27,281 nucleotides of DNA, taken from assembly GCA_934553285.1 (NCBI GenBank), contig CAKTFD010000017.1, forward strand, positions 1 to 27,281, given 5' to 3'. Below, piece after piece: positions 7,362 through 15,138 of the stretch. Position numbers and translations under genes: made by a program. The notes below the pieces were generated by a model that saw only the letters and a list, made by a program, of their open reading frames with translations, was not told where the DNA came from and ran no database searches. The stretch comes from an uncultured Faecalibacterium sp. GTDB lineage: Bacteria; Bacillota; Clostridia; Oscillospirales; Ruminococcaceae. How positions within the stretch are numbered: the first letter of the stretch is position 1; the number at the start of each line of letters is the position of its first letter.

Positions 7362-8720
7362 ATGCAATCGTCCAAATTTACATCCGCCCCGCTGTTTCCG
7401 CGGCAGGCGCTGGTGGCGCTGCTGCTGCCGCTGATCGCGGAGCAGGCCCTGAGCGTGACCATCGGCCTGGCCGACACCCTGATGGTGTCATCGGTGGGCG
7501 AAGCCGCTGTTTCCGGCGTGAGCCTGGTGGACAGTTTCAATACCCTGATGATCCAGATCATGAGTGCGCTGGCCACCGGCGGTGCCGTGGTCACCAGCCA
7601 GTACATCGGCCATCAGGAGCCTAAAAACGCCAAAGCCGCTGCCGCGCAGATCCTGTTTGTGCTGTCCAGTTTCAGCGTCCTGGTGGCTGTGGTGGTCATC
7701 GGGGGGCGGCACGCCATCCTGCGGGGCATCTTTGGCTCCATCGATGCCGATGTTATGCACTACGCCGAGACCTACTTTCTGCTTTCGGCGCTGAGTTACC
7801 CCTTCATCGGCCTGTACAACGCCGGTGCGGCGCTGTTCCGCGCGCAGGGCAACAGCAAGATCAGCATGTTATCCAGCCTGGTGATGAACGTGGTGAACAT
7901 CGGCGGCAACGCGGTGCTGATCTACGGTTTTGGCATGGGCGTTATGGGTGCCGCGCTGGCTAGCCTTGTGTCCCGTGCCATCGCCTGCATCGTGGTGCTG
8001 TACCTGCTGCAAAAGCCCGGCTGCGCCCTGCGGGTGGACAGCCTGCGGGCACTGGCCCCGGATAGCAGCCTGATCCGCCGCATCCTGCGGGTGGGCATCC
8101 CCGCCGGCATCGAGAACGGCATGTTCCAGATCGGCAAGCTGTCGGTCTCCAGCCTGACCTCCACTCTGGGCACCGCTGCTATTGCCGCCAATGCCGTGGC
8201 CAATACCACCACCACCTTTTTGAACATCCCGGCCAACGCCGTGGGCATGGCCGCCCTGACCGTGGTGGGCCAGTGCCTGGGCGCAGGCGAAAGGGAGCAG
8301 GCGGTGTACTACTCCCGCCGTCTGATGCTGACCGCCTACTGCGGCGCATGGTTCATGAACATCTCGGCCTTCCTGTTCGCCAACCGGTTTGCAGTTTCCC
8401 TGTTCAACCTCTCGCCGGAGGCGCAGGCCATGGCGCTGGATGTGATGATCTGGTTCAATATCGTTTCCCTGTTCGTGTGGCCGTCCAGCTTTACCCTGCC
8501 CAACATCCTGCGCGCCGCCGGGGATGCCCGCTTTACCATGACCGTGAGCATCGTTTCCATGTGGGCCTTCCGGGTGGGCTTCTGCTATCTGGTAGTGCTG
8601 TGCTTCGGCGGCGGGCTGCTGAGCATCTGGATGGGCATGTATCTGGACTGGGTGTTCCGCTCCCTTTGCTTCGGCCTCCGCTTTGTACGCGGCAAGTGGC
8701 TGGAGCAGAACGTGATCTGA
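7362..8720 (+). CDS. MATE family multidrug/cation antiporter
   Basis: 452 residues, about 12 membrane helices, typical MATE length. The family exports drugs or metabolites in exchange for Na+ or H+. The N-half begins LLLPLIAEQALSVTIGLADTLMVSSVGEAAVSGVS, the usual helix 1 region with the ADTLMV element. The family-typical RAQGNSKISM (after helix 5) and its C-half counterpart LRAAGDARFTM are both present. The start at 7362 is set by GGAGG 6 bases upstream and by the promoter position. It is monocistronic. The substrate cannot be predicted. Confidence 0.93.
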   Translation: MQSSKFTSAPLFPRQALVALLLPLIAEQALSVTIGLADTLMVSSVGEAAVSGVSLVDSFNTLMIQIMSALATGGAVVTSQYIGHQEPKNAKAAAAQILFVLSSFSVLVAVVVIGGRHAILRGIFGSIDADVMHYAETYFLLSALSYPFIGLYNAGAALFRAQGNSKISMLSSLVMNVVNIGGNAVLIYGFGMGVMGAALASLVSRAIACIVVLYLLQKPGCALRVDSLRALAPDSSLIRRILRVGIPAGIENGMFQIGKLSVSSLTSTLGTAAIAANAVANTTTTFLNIPANAVGMAALTVVGQCLGAGEREQAVYYSRRLMLTAYCGAWFMNISAFLFANRFAVSLFNLSPEAQAMALDVMIWFNIVSLFVWPSSFTLPNILRAAGDARFTMTVSIVSMWAFRVGFCYLVVLCFGGGLLSIWMGMYLDWVFRSLCFGLRFVRGKWLEQNVI

Positions 8721-8729
8721 CCTTTTTTG

Positions 8730-8787
8730 GCATCCCCCCGCTGCCCGATCTGTGAAAGATCGGCGAAAACGGGGTGGATGCTTTTTT
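8730..8787 (+). terminator. Terminator after the MATE gene
   Basis: GCATCC (from 8730) pairs with GGATGC (8776-8781), extended by C/G runs and enclosing a second hairpin, CCGATCT gtga AGATCGG. Six T follow at 8782-8787. It does not carry the GCTGCAC apex. Confidence 0.75.
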
Positions 8788-8902
8788 CTTTTGCAGGAAA
8801 ACGCCCCGCCGGATCGTAGGAATAGACAGAACGATGGTGGATATTTTTACAACTTCTACAAATTATTCGCGCCGCATTTGACAAAGTTTTCACCTTTCGT
8901 TC

Positions 8903-8931
8903 TTGCATTCTTCATCGTTCCGGCGTATAAT
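8903..8931 (+). promoter_or_regulatory. Sigma-A promoter of the PAP2 gene
   Basis: TTGCAT (8903-8908), 17 bases and a perfect TATAAT (8926-8931). It lies 49 bases upstream of the ATG at 8980 and fixes that start against longer in-frame extensions. Confidence 0.85.
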
Positions 8932-8979
8932 TTCTCAATGCTATCAAGGTTTGCACTTCCGCAAAAGGAGGCCGTTTTT

Positions 8980-9639
8980 ATGAAACGCAGCTGGTTTGCG
9001 CGCCACCCCGTCGGGTTTATGGCGCTGTATCTTGTATTATATCTCATCGCTTTTCATTTTCTCGAGACCCAGATCTCCATGCGCAGCATCCTGGTGCACT
9101 GCCGCCTGGATGATCTGATCCCTTTTTGCAAATATGCCGTGATCCCGTATTTTGCGTGGTTCGTGTGGATCCCGTTCACCCTGTTCTATCTGCTGTGGAA
9201 AGCCCCGCGGGAGGATTTCTGGCGGCTGTGCCTGCCGCTTTTCTCCGGCATGACCATTGCCCTGGCCTGCTATGTGGTGCTGCCCACCGCACTGGATCTG
9301 CGCCCCTACTGGGTGCCGGGCCGCGATATCTTTGCCCGGATCGTGCGGTTTTTGTACCGCACCGATACCGCTACCAACGTCTGCCCCTCCATCCATGTGC
9401 TCAACTCGGTCACCCTGCTGCTGGCCTACTATCGCAGCAGCCTTTTTGATGCCCCGCGCCGCCGCTGGATGCGCCCCGCAGCCACCGTGCTGTGCCTGTC
9501 CATCATCTGCTCCACCGTGCTGCTCAAGCAGCACAGCTGCATCGATGTCGTGCTGGGCATCCTGCTGGCACTGGTGCTGGATTCCCTGTTTACCACCGCT
9601 GCCGAGCGCAGCCAGACACCGCAGGTATGGCACGCTTAA
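8980..9639 (+). CDS. PAP2 family membrane phosphatase
   Basis: 219 residues, about six membrane helices. PAP2 enzymes dephosphorylate lipid phosphates or polyprenyl pyrophosphates at the outer face of the membrane. Two of the three family motifs are clear: CPSIHVLNS (PSxH, the general acid His) and KQHSCIDVVLG (HxxxD, the nucleophile His and its Asp). The first motif is seen only as LDLRPYW, without the full K-x6-RP. This form (RPYW, about 30 residues, CPSIH) is the short AUR1/PAP2-like type common in Clostridia. The start is chosen by AAAAGGAGG 9 bases upstream and the promoter. With uppP at 22129 the window has two enzymes able to act on undecaprenyl pyrophosphate-like substrates. Confidence 0.85.
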   Translation: MKRSWFARHPVGFMALYLVLYLIAFHFLETQISMRSILVHCRLDDLIPFCKYAVIPYFAWFVWIPFTLFYLLWKAPREDFWRLCLPLFSGMTIALACYVVLPTALDLRPYWVPGRDIFARIVRFLYRTDTATNVCPSIHVLNSVTLLLAYYRSSLFDAPRRRWMRPAATVLCLSIICSTVLLKQHSCIDVVLGILLALVLDSLFTTAAERSQTPQVWHA

Positions 9640-9677
9640 AAACCAAAAGGCATCTGCATAAGACCGTACATTATAAG

Positions 9678-9719
9678 GGGAGCCGCCGCACAAAACCATG
9701 TGCAGCGGCTCCCTTTTTT
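9678..9719 (+). terminator. Terminator between PAP2 gene and gluQ (convergent)
   Basis: GGGAGCCGCCGCACA (9678-9692) with TGTGCAGCGGCTCCC (9699-9713) and six T. In the plus-strand RNA one pair is C-A, in the minus-strand RNA the same position is a U-G wobble, so it may work in both directions. It is a member of the GCTGCAC-apex family. Confidence 0.85.
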
Positions 9720-9728
9720 CGCTGTTTT

Positions 9729-10700
9729 TCAAAACAGCCCTTCCGGCAGGCAGACATCCTGCCGGGGCACCTTGTCCCAGGAAAAATCCGGCACAAGGCT
9801 TTCCGGGGTACGGGGGGCAGGTTCCGGCTGCAGGCCGTAAACAAAGGCCAGCTTGCCGATGATCTCCTGCGCGGTGTACTTTGCCCGCAGGTTTTCCAGG
9901 CTCTGGTCGCCGTCCCGTTTGGACAGCCGCCGCCCGTCCGCCGCCAGCAGCAGCGGGCAGTGGGCAAAGCGGGGTGCCTGCAGCCCCAGCAGACGGTACA
10001 GGTACAGCTGCCGCGCTGTGGAGGACAAAAGGTCTGCCCCGCGCACGACCTCGGTGACCCCCATGCGGGCATCGTCCACCACCACCGCCAGCTGATAGGC
10101 AAACACGCCGTCCGCCCGGCGCAGGTAAAAATCGCCGCAGTCCCGCAGCAGGTTTTCGGTGTGCGGCCCCATGCAGCCATCCACAAAGGTCACTGCTTCG
10201 TCCGGTACCATCAGGCGGTAGGCCGGGGCTTTTTTTCTGCGTTTTTCCGCGATCTGTTCCGCCGTCAGCCCCCGGCAGGTACCCGGATAGATAACGTTGC
10301 CATCCGAGGTATGGGGCGCACTGGCGGCGTGCAGCTGGGAGCGGGAGCAGAAGCACGGATACACCAGCCCCATCTGCTCCAGTTTATGGTAGCTTGCGGC
10401 GTAGATCTCGCCGCACACGCTCTGGTAATAGGGTGCGTGGGCACCGCCGGTGCTGCCGCCTTCGTCCCAGCCCAGCCCCAGCCATGCAAGATCCTGCTCC
10501 AGCAGGTCGGCGTAGATGCGCGGGCAGCGCTCGGCATCCAGATCCTCGATGCGCAGCACGATGCGCCCGCCCTGGCTTTTTGCGCTGAGCCAGGCCAGCA
10601 GGCTGCAGGCCAGATTGCCCAGGTGCAGCCGCCCGCTGGGGCTGGGCGCAAAGCGCCCTGTCACGGGCTGACCCGGGGTGGTAAAGGCTTGGTTTTGCAT
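9729..10700 (-). CDS. gluQ: Glutamyl-Q tRNA(Asp) synthetase
   Basis: 323 residues. GluQRS is a shortened glutamyl-tRNA synthetase that attaches glutamate to the queuosine base at position 34 of tRNA(Asp). The class I signature HLGN is at residues 26-29 and the KMSKS-like RLSKRDG at about 258-264. The zinc-site residues typical of GluQRS are visible: CFC (C116, C118), Y138 and C142 in IYPGTC. The protein stops after the catalytic core and has no anticodon-binding domain, which separates it from GltX (about 480 residues). The ATG at 10700 is chosen for GAGAGGGA 8 bases upstream. An ATG at 10724 would be about 6 bases after the predicted transcription start. Confidence 0.93.
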   Translation of the reverse strand: MQNQAFTTPGQPVTGRFAPSPSGRLHLGNLACSLLAWLSAKSQGGRIVLRIEDLDAERCPRIYADLLEQDLAWLGLGWDEGGSTGGAHAPYYQSVCGEIYAASYHKLEQMGLVYPCFCSRSQLHAASAPHTSDGNVIYPGTCRGLTAEQIAEKRRKKAPAYRLMVPDEAVTFVDGCMGPHTENLLRDCGDFYLRRADGVFAYQLAVVVDDARMGVTEVVRGADLLSSTARQLYLYRLLGLQAPRFAHCPLLLAADGRRLSKRDGDQSLENLRAKYTAQEIIGKLAFVYGLQPEPAPRTPESLVPDFSWDKVPRQDVCLPEGLF

Positions 10701-10736
10701 GGGTAAAGTCCCTCTCGCTTCCATCGGTTTTTTCTC

Positions 10737-10765
10737 ATTATAAGCCCTCTTTCCGCAAAGGTCAA
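10737..10765 (-). promoter_or_regulatory. Sigma-A promoter of gluQ
   Basis: On the minus strand TTGACC (10765-10760), 17 bases and TATAAT (10742-10737). It begins 13 bases after the terminator hairpin of the upstream glucosidase operon. Confidence 0.85.
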
Positions 10766-10771
10766 TGTTGT

Positions 10772-10812
10772 ATAAAACGGGGCCGCTGCACACCTTCTGG
10801 TGCAGCGGCCCC
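10772..10812 (-). terminator. Terminator of the licT-PTS-glucosidase operon
   Basis: GGGGCCGCTGCAC (10779-10791) pairs with GTGCAGCGGCCCC (10800-10812), perfect 13 bp; on the minus strand GTTTTAT follows. It is a member of the GCTGCAC-apex family. Confidence 0.85.
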
Positions 10813-10854
10813 GCCTTGTTACAGATGCTTTTTATTCTTTACCGGCGCAGCCGC

Positions 10855-12213
10855 TCAGTGCAGCTCCGGCCAGTAGCCCTTGTTGGCTTCGATCATATCG
10901 TTCAGGATAGCCTTGGCAACGTTCATGCTGGGCACAGTCTTGTTCAGGGTAAATGCCTGCAGCACCTTTTCGTAGCTGCCTTCCACGCAGCCCTCCACCA
11001 GCAGCTTTTCGCTGTTGAGCTGCTGCATCATCAGCCCCTGCTGGAACAGCGGGATGTTGTCCCGGGCAATGACCTCCGGCCCGTTTTTGCCGATGTAGGC
11101 AGGCAGCTCCACCATAGCGTCGTAGGGCATATTGGGGATGGCGCCGCGGTTCTCGGTAATGATGAGGAAGCGTGCCTTGGTATCGTTCTTCAATGCAGCC
11201 GAAAGATCCGCGATCCAGTCGCCGTGGCTGCCGGCATAGAAGGTGTTTGCATCCACCTCGCCGGTCTTGAGGTAGTGGTCGATGCCGTCGAACAGGTTCT
11301 TTTCGCGGGTCTCCTCCACCTCGTTGGCGCGGGTGTGGTTCGGGTCGGAGTGCTCCACAAACTCCTTGGCCTGCAGGTAGTAGTTCAGGTAGGTGTTGGG
11401 CAGGTACTCCGGGAAGTTCTCCATGATCTCGTACTCGCCCTTCCACACATAGTACCAGCTGCCCTTTGTATGGCGGTTCTGGCTGCCGGAGGAGGTCAGT
11501 GCGCCCATACCCTTGAGGTAGCTCTCCGGCAGGAGGATCTTGTTCTCCTTGATATAGGCACGCAGCCGGGGCATCAGATCCTCGCCATGGTACTGGATGG
11601 AGGTGAACCAGCCAAAGTGGTTCAGGCCAAAGTAATCGTAAACGATCTCCTTTTTATTCTGGATGCCCATGGCAGCGGCCACCACATCGATGATGGCGAT
11701 GGGCATATCGCAGATGTTGATGATCCGTGCTTTCGGGCGCAGCTTGCGGCAGGCCTCGGATACGATGGCGGCGGGGTTGGAGTAGTTCAGGATCCAGTAA
11801 TCCTTTTTGGCATACTTTTCCACATCATCGATCAGCTGGATCATGGGGAAGATGGTGCGCATCCCGTAGGCCATGCCGCCGCAGCCGCAGGTCTCCTGCC
11901 CTACGCAGCCGTGGCGCAGCGGGATCTTTTCGTCCTGTTCCCGCATGGCGTAGCCGCCCACGCGCATCTGGGCAAACACAAAGGAAGTATCGGTGTAAGC
12001 CTGCTGCACATCGGTGGTGACCACCAGTTTGATATCGGTATTCAGCTCCTTATGCAGGACCCAGTCCACCACAACGGCCACCTTGTCCTGCCGCTCCTTG
12101 TTGATGTCGAACAGACGGATCTCGTCCACTTCCAGTTCTTCCCTGCGCAGGGCGATGGATTTGACGATACCGGCGGTAAAAGTGCTACCGCCGCCAGCAA
12201 TGGTAATGACCAT
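10855..12213 (-). CDS. GH4 6-phospho-alpha-glucosidase
   Basis: 452 residues. GH4 enzymes hydrolyse phosphorylated alpha-glucosides, such as maltose 6-phosphate made by the PTS, using NAD+ and a divalent metal through an oxidation-elimination mechanism in the cytosol. The N-terminus VITIAGGGSTFTAGI is the NAD-binding loop. The catalytic/metal region NICDMPI carries the Cys-Asp-Met-Pro form typical of alpha-specific members, followed by GLNHFGWF with the metal-binding His. NYSNPAAIV is also conserved. This matches the GlvA/MalA/MalH group rather than beta-specific CelF. The start is the ATG at 12213 with AAAAGGAG upstream; the GTG at 12225 overlaps that site. It is the third gene of the operon and acts on the product of the EIICB encoded before it. 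Confidence 0.92.
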   Translation of the reverse strand: MVITIAGGGSTFTAGIVKSIALRREELEVDEIRLFDINKERQDKVAVVVDWVLHKELNTDIKLVVTTDVQQAYTDTSFVFAQMRVGGYAMREQDEKIPLRHGCVGQETCGCGGMAYGMRTIFPMIQLIDDVEKYAKKDYWILNYSNPAAIVSEACRKLRPKARIINICDMPIAIIDVVAAAMGIQNKKEIVYDYFGLNHFGWFTSIQYHGEDLMPRLRAYIKENKILLPESYLKGMGALTSSGSQNRHTKGSWYYVWKGEYEIMENFPEYLPNTYLNYYLQAKEFVEHSDPNHTRANEVEETREKNLFDGIDHYLKTGEVDANTFYAGSHGDWIADLSAALKNDTKARFLIITENRGAIPNMPYDAMVELPAYIGKNGPEVIARDNIPLFQQGLMMQQLNSEKLLVEGCVEGSYEKVLQAFTLNKTVPSMNVAKAILNDMIEANKGYWPELH

Positions 12214-12250
12214 AGTATAAAACACTCCTTTTTTATTTTCAGTTTTGCAG

Positions 12251-12270
12251 CTTCCCCCGGCCGGGGGAAG
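12251..12270. repeat. Intergenic 20-bp perfect palindrome (solo stem of the dispersed repeat)
   Basis: CTTCCCCCGGCCGGGGGAAG is self-complementary and nearly identical to stem 1 of the repeat at 2367-2388. It lies between the EIICB and glucosidase genes. In the operon mRNA it forms a hairpin that could affect stability or relative expression. Confidence 0.7.
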
Positions 12271-12324
12271 CCATCATTCGAAAACTGATTTCCATAGCAG
12301 TCCGCCGGGGCGCGGAAAAGCGGT

Positions 12325-13878
12325 TTACTGGTTTTCCAGCTGTGCTTCCACCGCACGTTTGATATCGGCCACCTGCAGGCCGTAGACGATCTGGATATCG
12401 GTACCCTTTTTCACGATGCCGCTGTTGGGCAGCCGGTTGATGGCAGCTTCGTCCAGCTTTGCGGGGTCCTTGATGTTTACCCGCAGGCGGGTGAAGCAGT
12501 TGTCCACCGACAGGATGTTCTCCTTACCGCCCAGGCCATCGATGACGCACTGGACCTCGGCAGCGTTTTTCACTTCTGCCTTCTTTGCAGGGGCCTTGTC
12601 CTTTTCCGTACCAGCTTCTTCCCGTCCAGGGGTGTGGATGTTAAAAGCCTTGATCAGCACGGTGAACACCACAAAGTAGACCAGGATCTGGCACAGCGCC
12701 AGCAGGTACAGGGTGGGATAGTTGGTCTTATCGGCACCGGCAGAAAGGTTCATCAGCACCGAGCCAAGCAGGTTGGTGGTAAAGCCGGTGACATGGAAGA
12801 TGTGCAGCAGCACGATGAACAGGCCGGAGATGCAGGCATGTGCCACCCACAGGATGGGGGCAGAGAAGCAGAACATAAAGTCCAGCGGCTCGGTGATGGA
12901 GGCCAGGGATGCGGTAAAGGCCAGCGGCACCAGGACGGCAGCGGTCTTTTTGCGGTTTTCCTTGCGGGCGCAGAAGATAAAGGCAGCCACGATGCCAAAG
13001 TAGCCAAAGGTCTTGGTAAAGCCGGTGTACATCCACACGATGCCCTCCGAGAAAGGCAGGCCCATGCTGTACTCCATCATCATAACGATGTAGGAGCCGG
13101 TGTAGGTGGTATCGCCCACGGTCAGGCTGTTGCCCAGCGCCGAGAACTGGAAGGGGGTGTAGATGAGGTGGTGCAGGCCGGTGGGGATGAGGAAACGCTC
13201 CAGGAATCCGTACAGGAACAGGCCGAAGTTGCCGGAGGTGGCGATCAGCTCGGTCAGTGCGGTAATAACGCTCTGCACCGGCGGCCAGAAGAAGCAGGAG
13301 CCAAAACCGAACAGGATGGAAAAGGCCACCATGCAGGTAAAGGACCAGCGGGTACCGGAGTAGATCTGGGTGATGATGCCCTTGAACTGCTTTTCACAGG
13401 TGCGGTTGTAGATCCAGCCGCACACCAGGCCCAGCAGGATGCCGCCAAACACGCCCATATCCACCGTCTGGATGCCGAACACGGTGGACTGGCCGGTGCC
13501 GTACAGGCCCACGAGGGGGTCGGCCTCGGCCAGCATACCCAGCTGGGTCAGGGTGACGTTGCCGGCGGTCAGGTACATCAGATAGCTCATCAGGGCGATG
13601 ATGCCGGCCTGCTGCTTGTTCTTTTTGGCCAGCGCTGCCGCGATGCCCACGCAGAACATCAGGCTGAGGTTGTTGATGATGACCATGATGCAGTTGTAGA
13701 TCAGCTGCCCCAGCAGCTTGATGGGGGTCCACTGCAGAACAGGGATCATCGCACTAAGGCTTGTGCTGGTGAGCAATGCGCCCAGCACCAGGATCAGGCC
13801 TGCTGCCGATATGTAGGACAGCGGTGAGAGCATGGCTTTGGAGAACTTTTCCAGGCCATTCATGACTTTTTCTTTCAT
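12325..13878 (-). CDS. PTS alpha-glucoside/maltose transporter subunit EIICB
   Basis: 517 residues. It imports and phosphorylates an alpha-glucoside. The EIIC membrane domain spans residues 1 to about 420 with about ten helices and holds GLHHLIYTPFQ and ITEPLDFMF, the substrate and phosphotransfer loops. A linker rich in K/E/A (about 425-440) leads to an EIIB domain with the phosphorylated Cys461 in DNCFTRLRV. There is no EIIA domain and no EIIA gene nearby, so a separate glucose-type EIIA must supply phosphate. Order and motifs fit the GlvC/MalP alpha-glucoside group. The start ATG at 13878 has GAGGAG 11 bases upstream, slightly far. It lies between licT and the GH4 gene. Confidence 0.92.
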   Translation of the reverse strand: MKEKVMNGLEKFSKAMLSPLSYISAAGLILVLGALLTSTSLSAMIPVLQWTPIKLLGQLIYNCIMVIINNLSLMFCVGIAAALAKKNKQQAGIIALMSYLMYLTAGNVTLTQLGMLAEADPLVGLYGTGQSTVFGIQTVDMGVFGGILLGLVCGWIYNRTCEKQFKGIITQIYSGTRWSFTCMVAFSILFGFGSCFFWPPVQSVITALTELIATSGNFGLFLYGFLERFLIPTGLHHLIYTPFQFSALGNSLTVGDTTYTGSYIVMMMEYSMGLPFSEGIVWMYTGFTKTFGYFGIVAAFIFCARKENRKKTAAVLVPLAFTASLASITEPLDFMFCFSAPILWVAHACISGLFIVLLHIFHVTGFTTNLLGSVLMNLSAGADKTNYPTLYLLALCQILVYFVVFTVLIKAFNIHTPGREEAGTEKDKAPAKKAEVKNAAEVQCVIDGLGGKENILSVDNCFTRLRVNIKDPAKLDEAAINRLPNSGIVKKGTDIQIVYGLQVADIKRAVEAQLENQ

Positions 13879-13936
13879 CGGTGTAACAACTCCTCACGTT
13901 TTGACTTGACTGTTTTGGGGGATGATTTCTATTCCG

Positions 13937-13956
13937 CAGGGCTTCCGGACGCCCTG
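13937..13956 (-). other. Hairpin between licT and the EIICB gene
   Basis: CAGGGC (13937-13942) pairs with GCCCTG (13951-13956) just after the licT stop. No T-run follows on the minus strand, so it is not a plain terminator. It may be an mRNA-processing or stability element. Confidence 0.35.
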
Positions 13957-13966
13957 TTGAAGCATT

Positions 13967-14785
13967 TTATCGGATGATCCTGGTCAGGTGGATGAGCAGA
14001 TAGACCTGCTCCTGCTGATCCAGCTCGTAATCAAATTCCCTGCGCAGATAGGTGTTGATGCGCTGCAGGCAGACCTCGTTGCGGCTGTCGCGCTGCAGCA
14101 GCACCGTGTACATGGACTCCAGCCCGCTATCCTGCCAGGGGGTGTGGCGCAGAATACGCGCCGCCAGAAACTTTAGGTGTACGGTCAGGCGGGTGATCTC
14201 GAGGCTTTCTTCCTCAAAGGTGCAGCCATAGGTGCTGCAGATGATCTCCTTTACCGCCTTTACAAATTTTACCGTATCGTAAGCCAGCGCACCATCCGCT
14301 GCACCGGCCACCAGATGGAGGGCAATGTAGCCCGCCTCATCCTCCGGCAGCTGTACGCCGCAGAACTGCTGGATCAGCTCCAGCGCTCTCTGCCCCACTG
14401 CGTACTCTTTCGGGTACAGCATCCGGGTCTCCGAGAGCATGAGGTTTGGCAGAAAATTGCCTTTTTCCACCCGTTCCAGCGCAAAGCTGATATGATCCAC
14501 CAGCGAGATGGTGCTTTTGCTGCTGAGCAGGATGCCCTGCTCCTCGGCGGCCAGCGAGATGCGCTCGGCGGCCTGCATCACCTGCGGGGTGACATTATCC
14601 AGCATCCGGAGGAACTTGGTCTGCAGCGCGTTCTGCACGTAGTACACCTTGGAAACGCGGCTTTTATCGATGCTATCGCCCGGGCGGCGGCCAAACCCAA
14701 GCCCGTTGCCCACGAGAATGGCCTCTCTGCCGTCCGGCATGACCACCGACACCGCATTGTTATTAAATACCTTTACAGCCTGCAT
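13967..14785 (-). CDS. licT: LicT/BglG-family transcription antiterminator
   Basis: 272 residues. These proteins bind a RAT hairpin in nascent mRNA and stop a terminator from forming, and their activity is set by PTS phosphorylation. An N-terminal CAT RNA-binding domain (1 to about 55, VFNNNAVSVVMPDGREAILVG) is followed by PRD1 (about 65-165) and PRD2 (about 170-272). The four regulatory histidines are all present: H98 and H157 in PRD1, H203 and H266 in PRD2. The ATG at 14785 is preceded by GGAGGAG; longer in-frame starts run into the leader terminator. It is the first gene of the operon with EIICB and the GH4 enzyme, and its own leader carries a RAT. Confidence 0.95.
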   Translation of the reverse strand: MQAVKVFNNNAVSVVMPDGREAILVGNGLGFGRRPGDSIDKSRVSKVYYVQNALQTKFLRMLDNVTPQVMQAAERISLAAEEQGILLSSKSTISLVDHISFALERVEKGNFLPNLMLSETRMLYPKEYAVGQRALELIQQFCGVQLPEDEAGYIALHLVAGAADGALAYDTVKFVKAVKEIICSTYGCTFEEESLEITRLTVHLKFLAARILRHTPWQDSGLESMYTVLLQRDSRNEVCLQRINTYLRREFDYELDQQEQVYLLIHLTRIIR

Positions 14786-14823
14786 CGCCGCACTCCTCCG
14801 CTTCCATGCCGCAGCTTTTGTTG

Positions 14824-14889
14824 AAAAAAGAAAAAGGGCACAAGAACCAAAGGGATGCCATTGCCGCATTCCCTCTGATGCTCATGCCT
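14824..14889 (-). terminator. Leader terminator overlapping the RAT, upstream of licT
   Basis: Read on the minus strand: outer stem GGCATGAG (14888-14881) with CTTGTGCC (14844-14837), including two wobbles; inner stem AGAGGG-A-ATGC (14876-14866) with GCATCCCTTT (14858-14849). TTTTT, C and TTTTTT follow. The 5' arm uses the last bases of the RAT, so RAT and terminator exclude each other. Confidence 0.8.
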
Positions 14890-14908
14890 GATCGAACAGT
14901 TACACGCA
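14880..14908 (-). promoter_or_regulatory. RAT (ribonucleic antiterminator) site for LicT
   Basis: The minus strand reads TGTAACTG (14904-14897), six bases, then CAGGCATGAGC (14890-14880). This matches the remembered BglG/LicT RAT core TGTTACTG-N6-CAGGCA in spacing and in 13 of 14 core bases. It lies about 20 bases after the predicted transcription start and overlaps the terminator's 5' arm. Confidence 0.85.
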
Positions 14909-14934
14909 CTGATAAATTCACTTGTCTGTCTTTA

Positions 14935-14963
14935 ATTATACGAGCCAGCGCAGAAAATGTCAA
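14935..14963 (-). promoter_or_regulatory. Consensus sigma-A promoter of the alpha-glucoside operon
   Basis: TTGACA (14963-14958), 17 bases and TATAAT (14940-14935) on the minus strand: a perfect consensus. A perfect promoter fits an operon whose control is placed at the leader terminator. Confidence 0.92.
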
Positions 14964-15045
14964 TGTGTTGAACTGCCCGAAAATCAGGTCATATTTTTGT
15001 ATATCCTGCACAGCCGCTGCTTGAAATTTGTCCCACACGGGATGA

Positions 15046-15074
15046 TTGACAATGCCGGACGCAAAACGTATACT
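15046..15074 (+). promoter_or_regulatory. Promoter of the 15139 lipoprotein gene
   Basis: TTGACA (15046-15051), 17 bases, TATACT (15069-15074). It is divergent from the licT promoter, with about 80 bases between the two -35 boxes. The leader contains an 8-bp GC-rich inverted repeat (15098-15114). Confidence 0.88.
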
Positions 15075-15138
15075 TAAAGTGTAGCATTTCGCACCGTTCC
15101 GGCCCCGGGCCGGAGCACTGTTCACGGAGGTTTTTCCT

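Noticed and set aside
10765..12288. A 507-codon open frame antisense to the GH4 gene
   Set aside because: It runs across the gluQ promoter and the operon terminator and shows no recognisable motif; the opposite strand encodes a clear GH4 enzyme.
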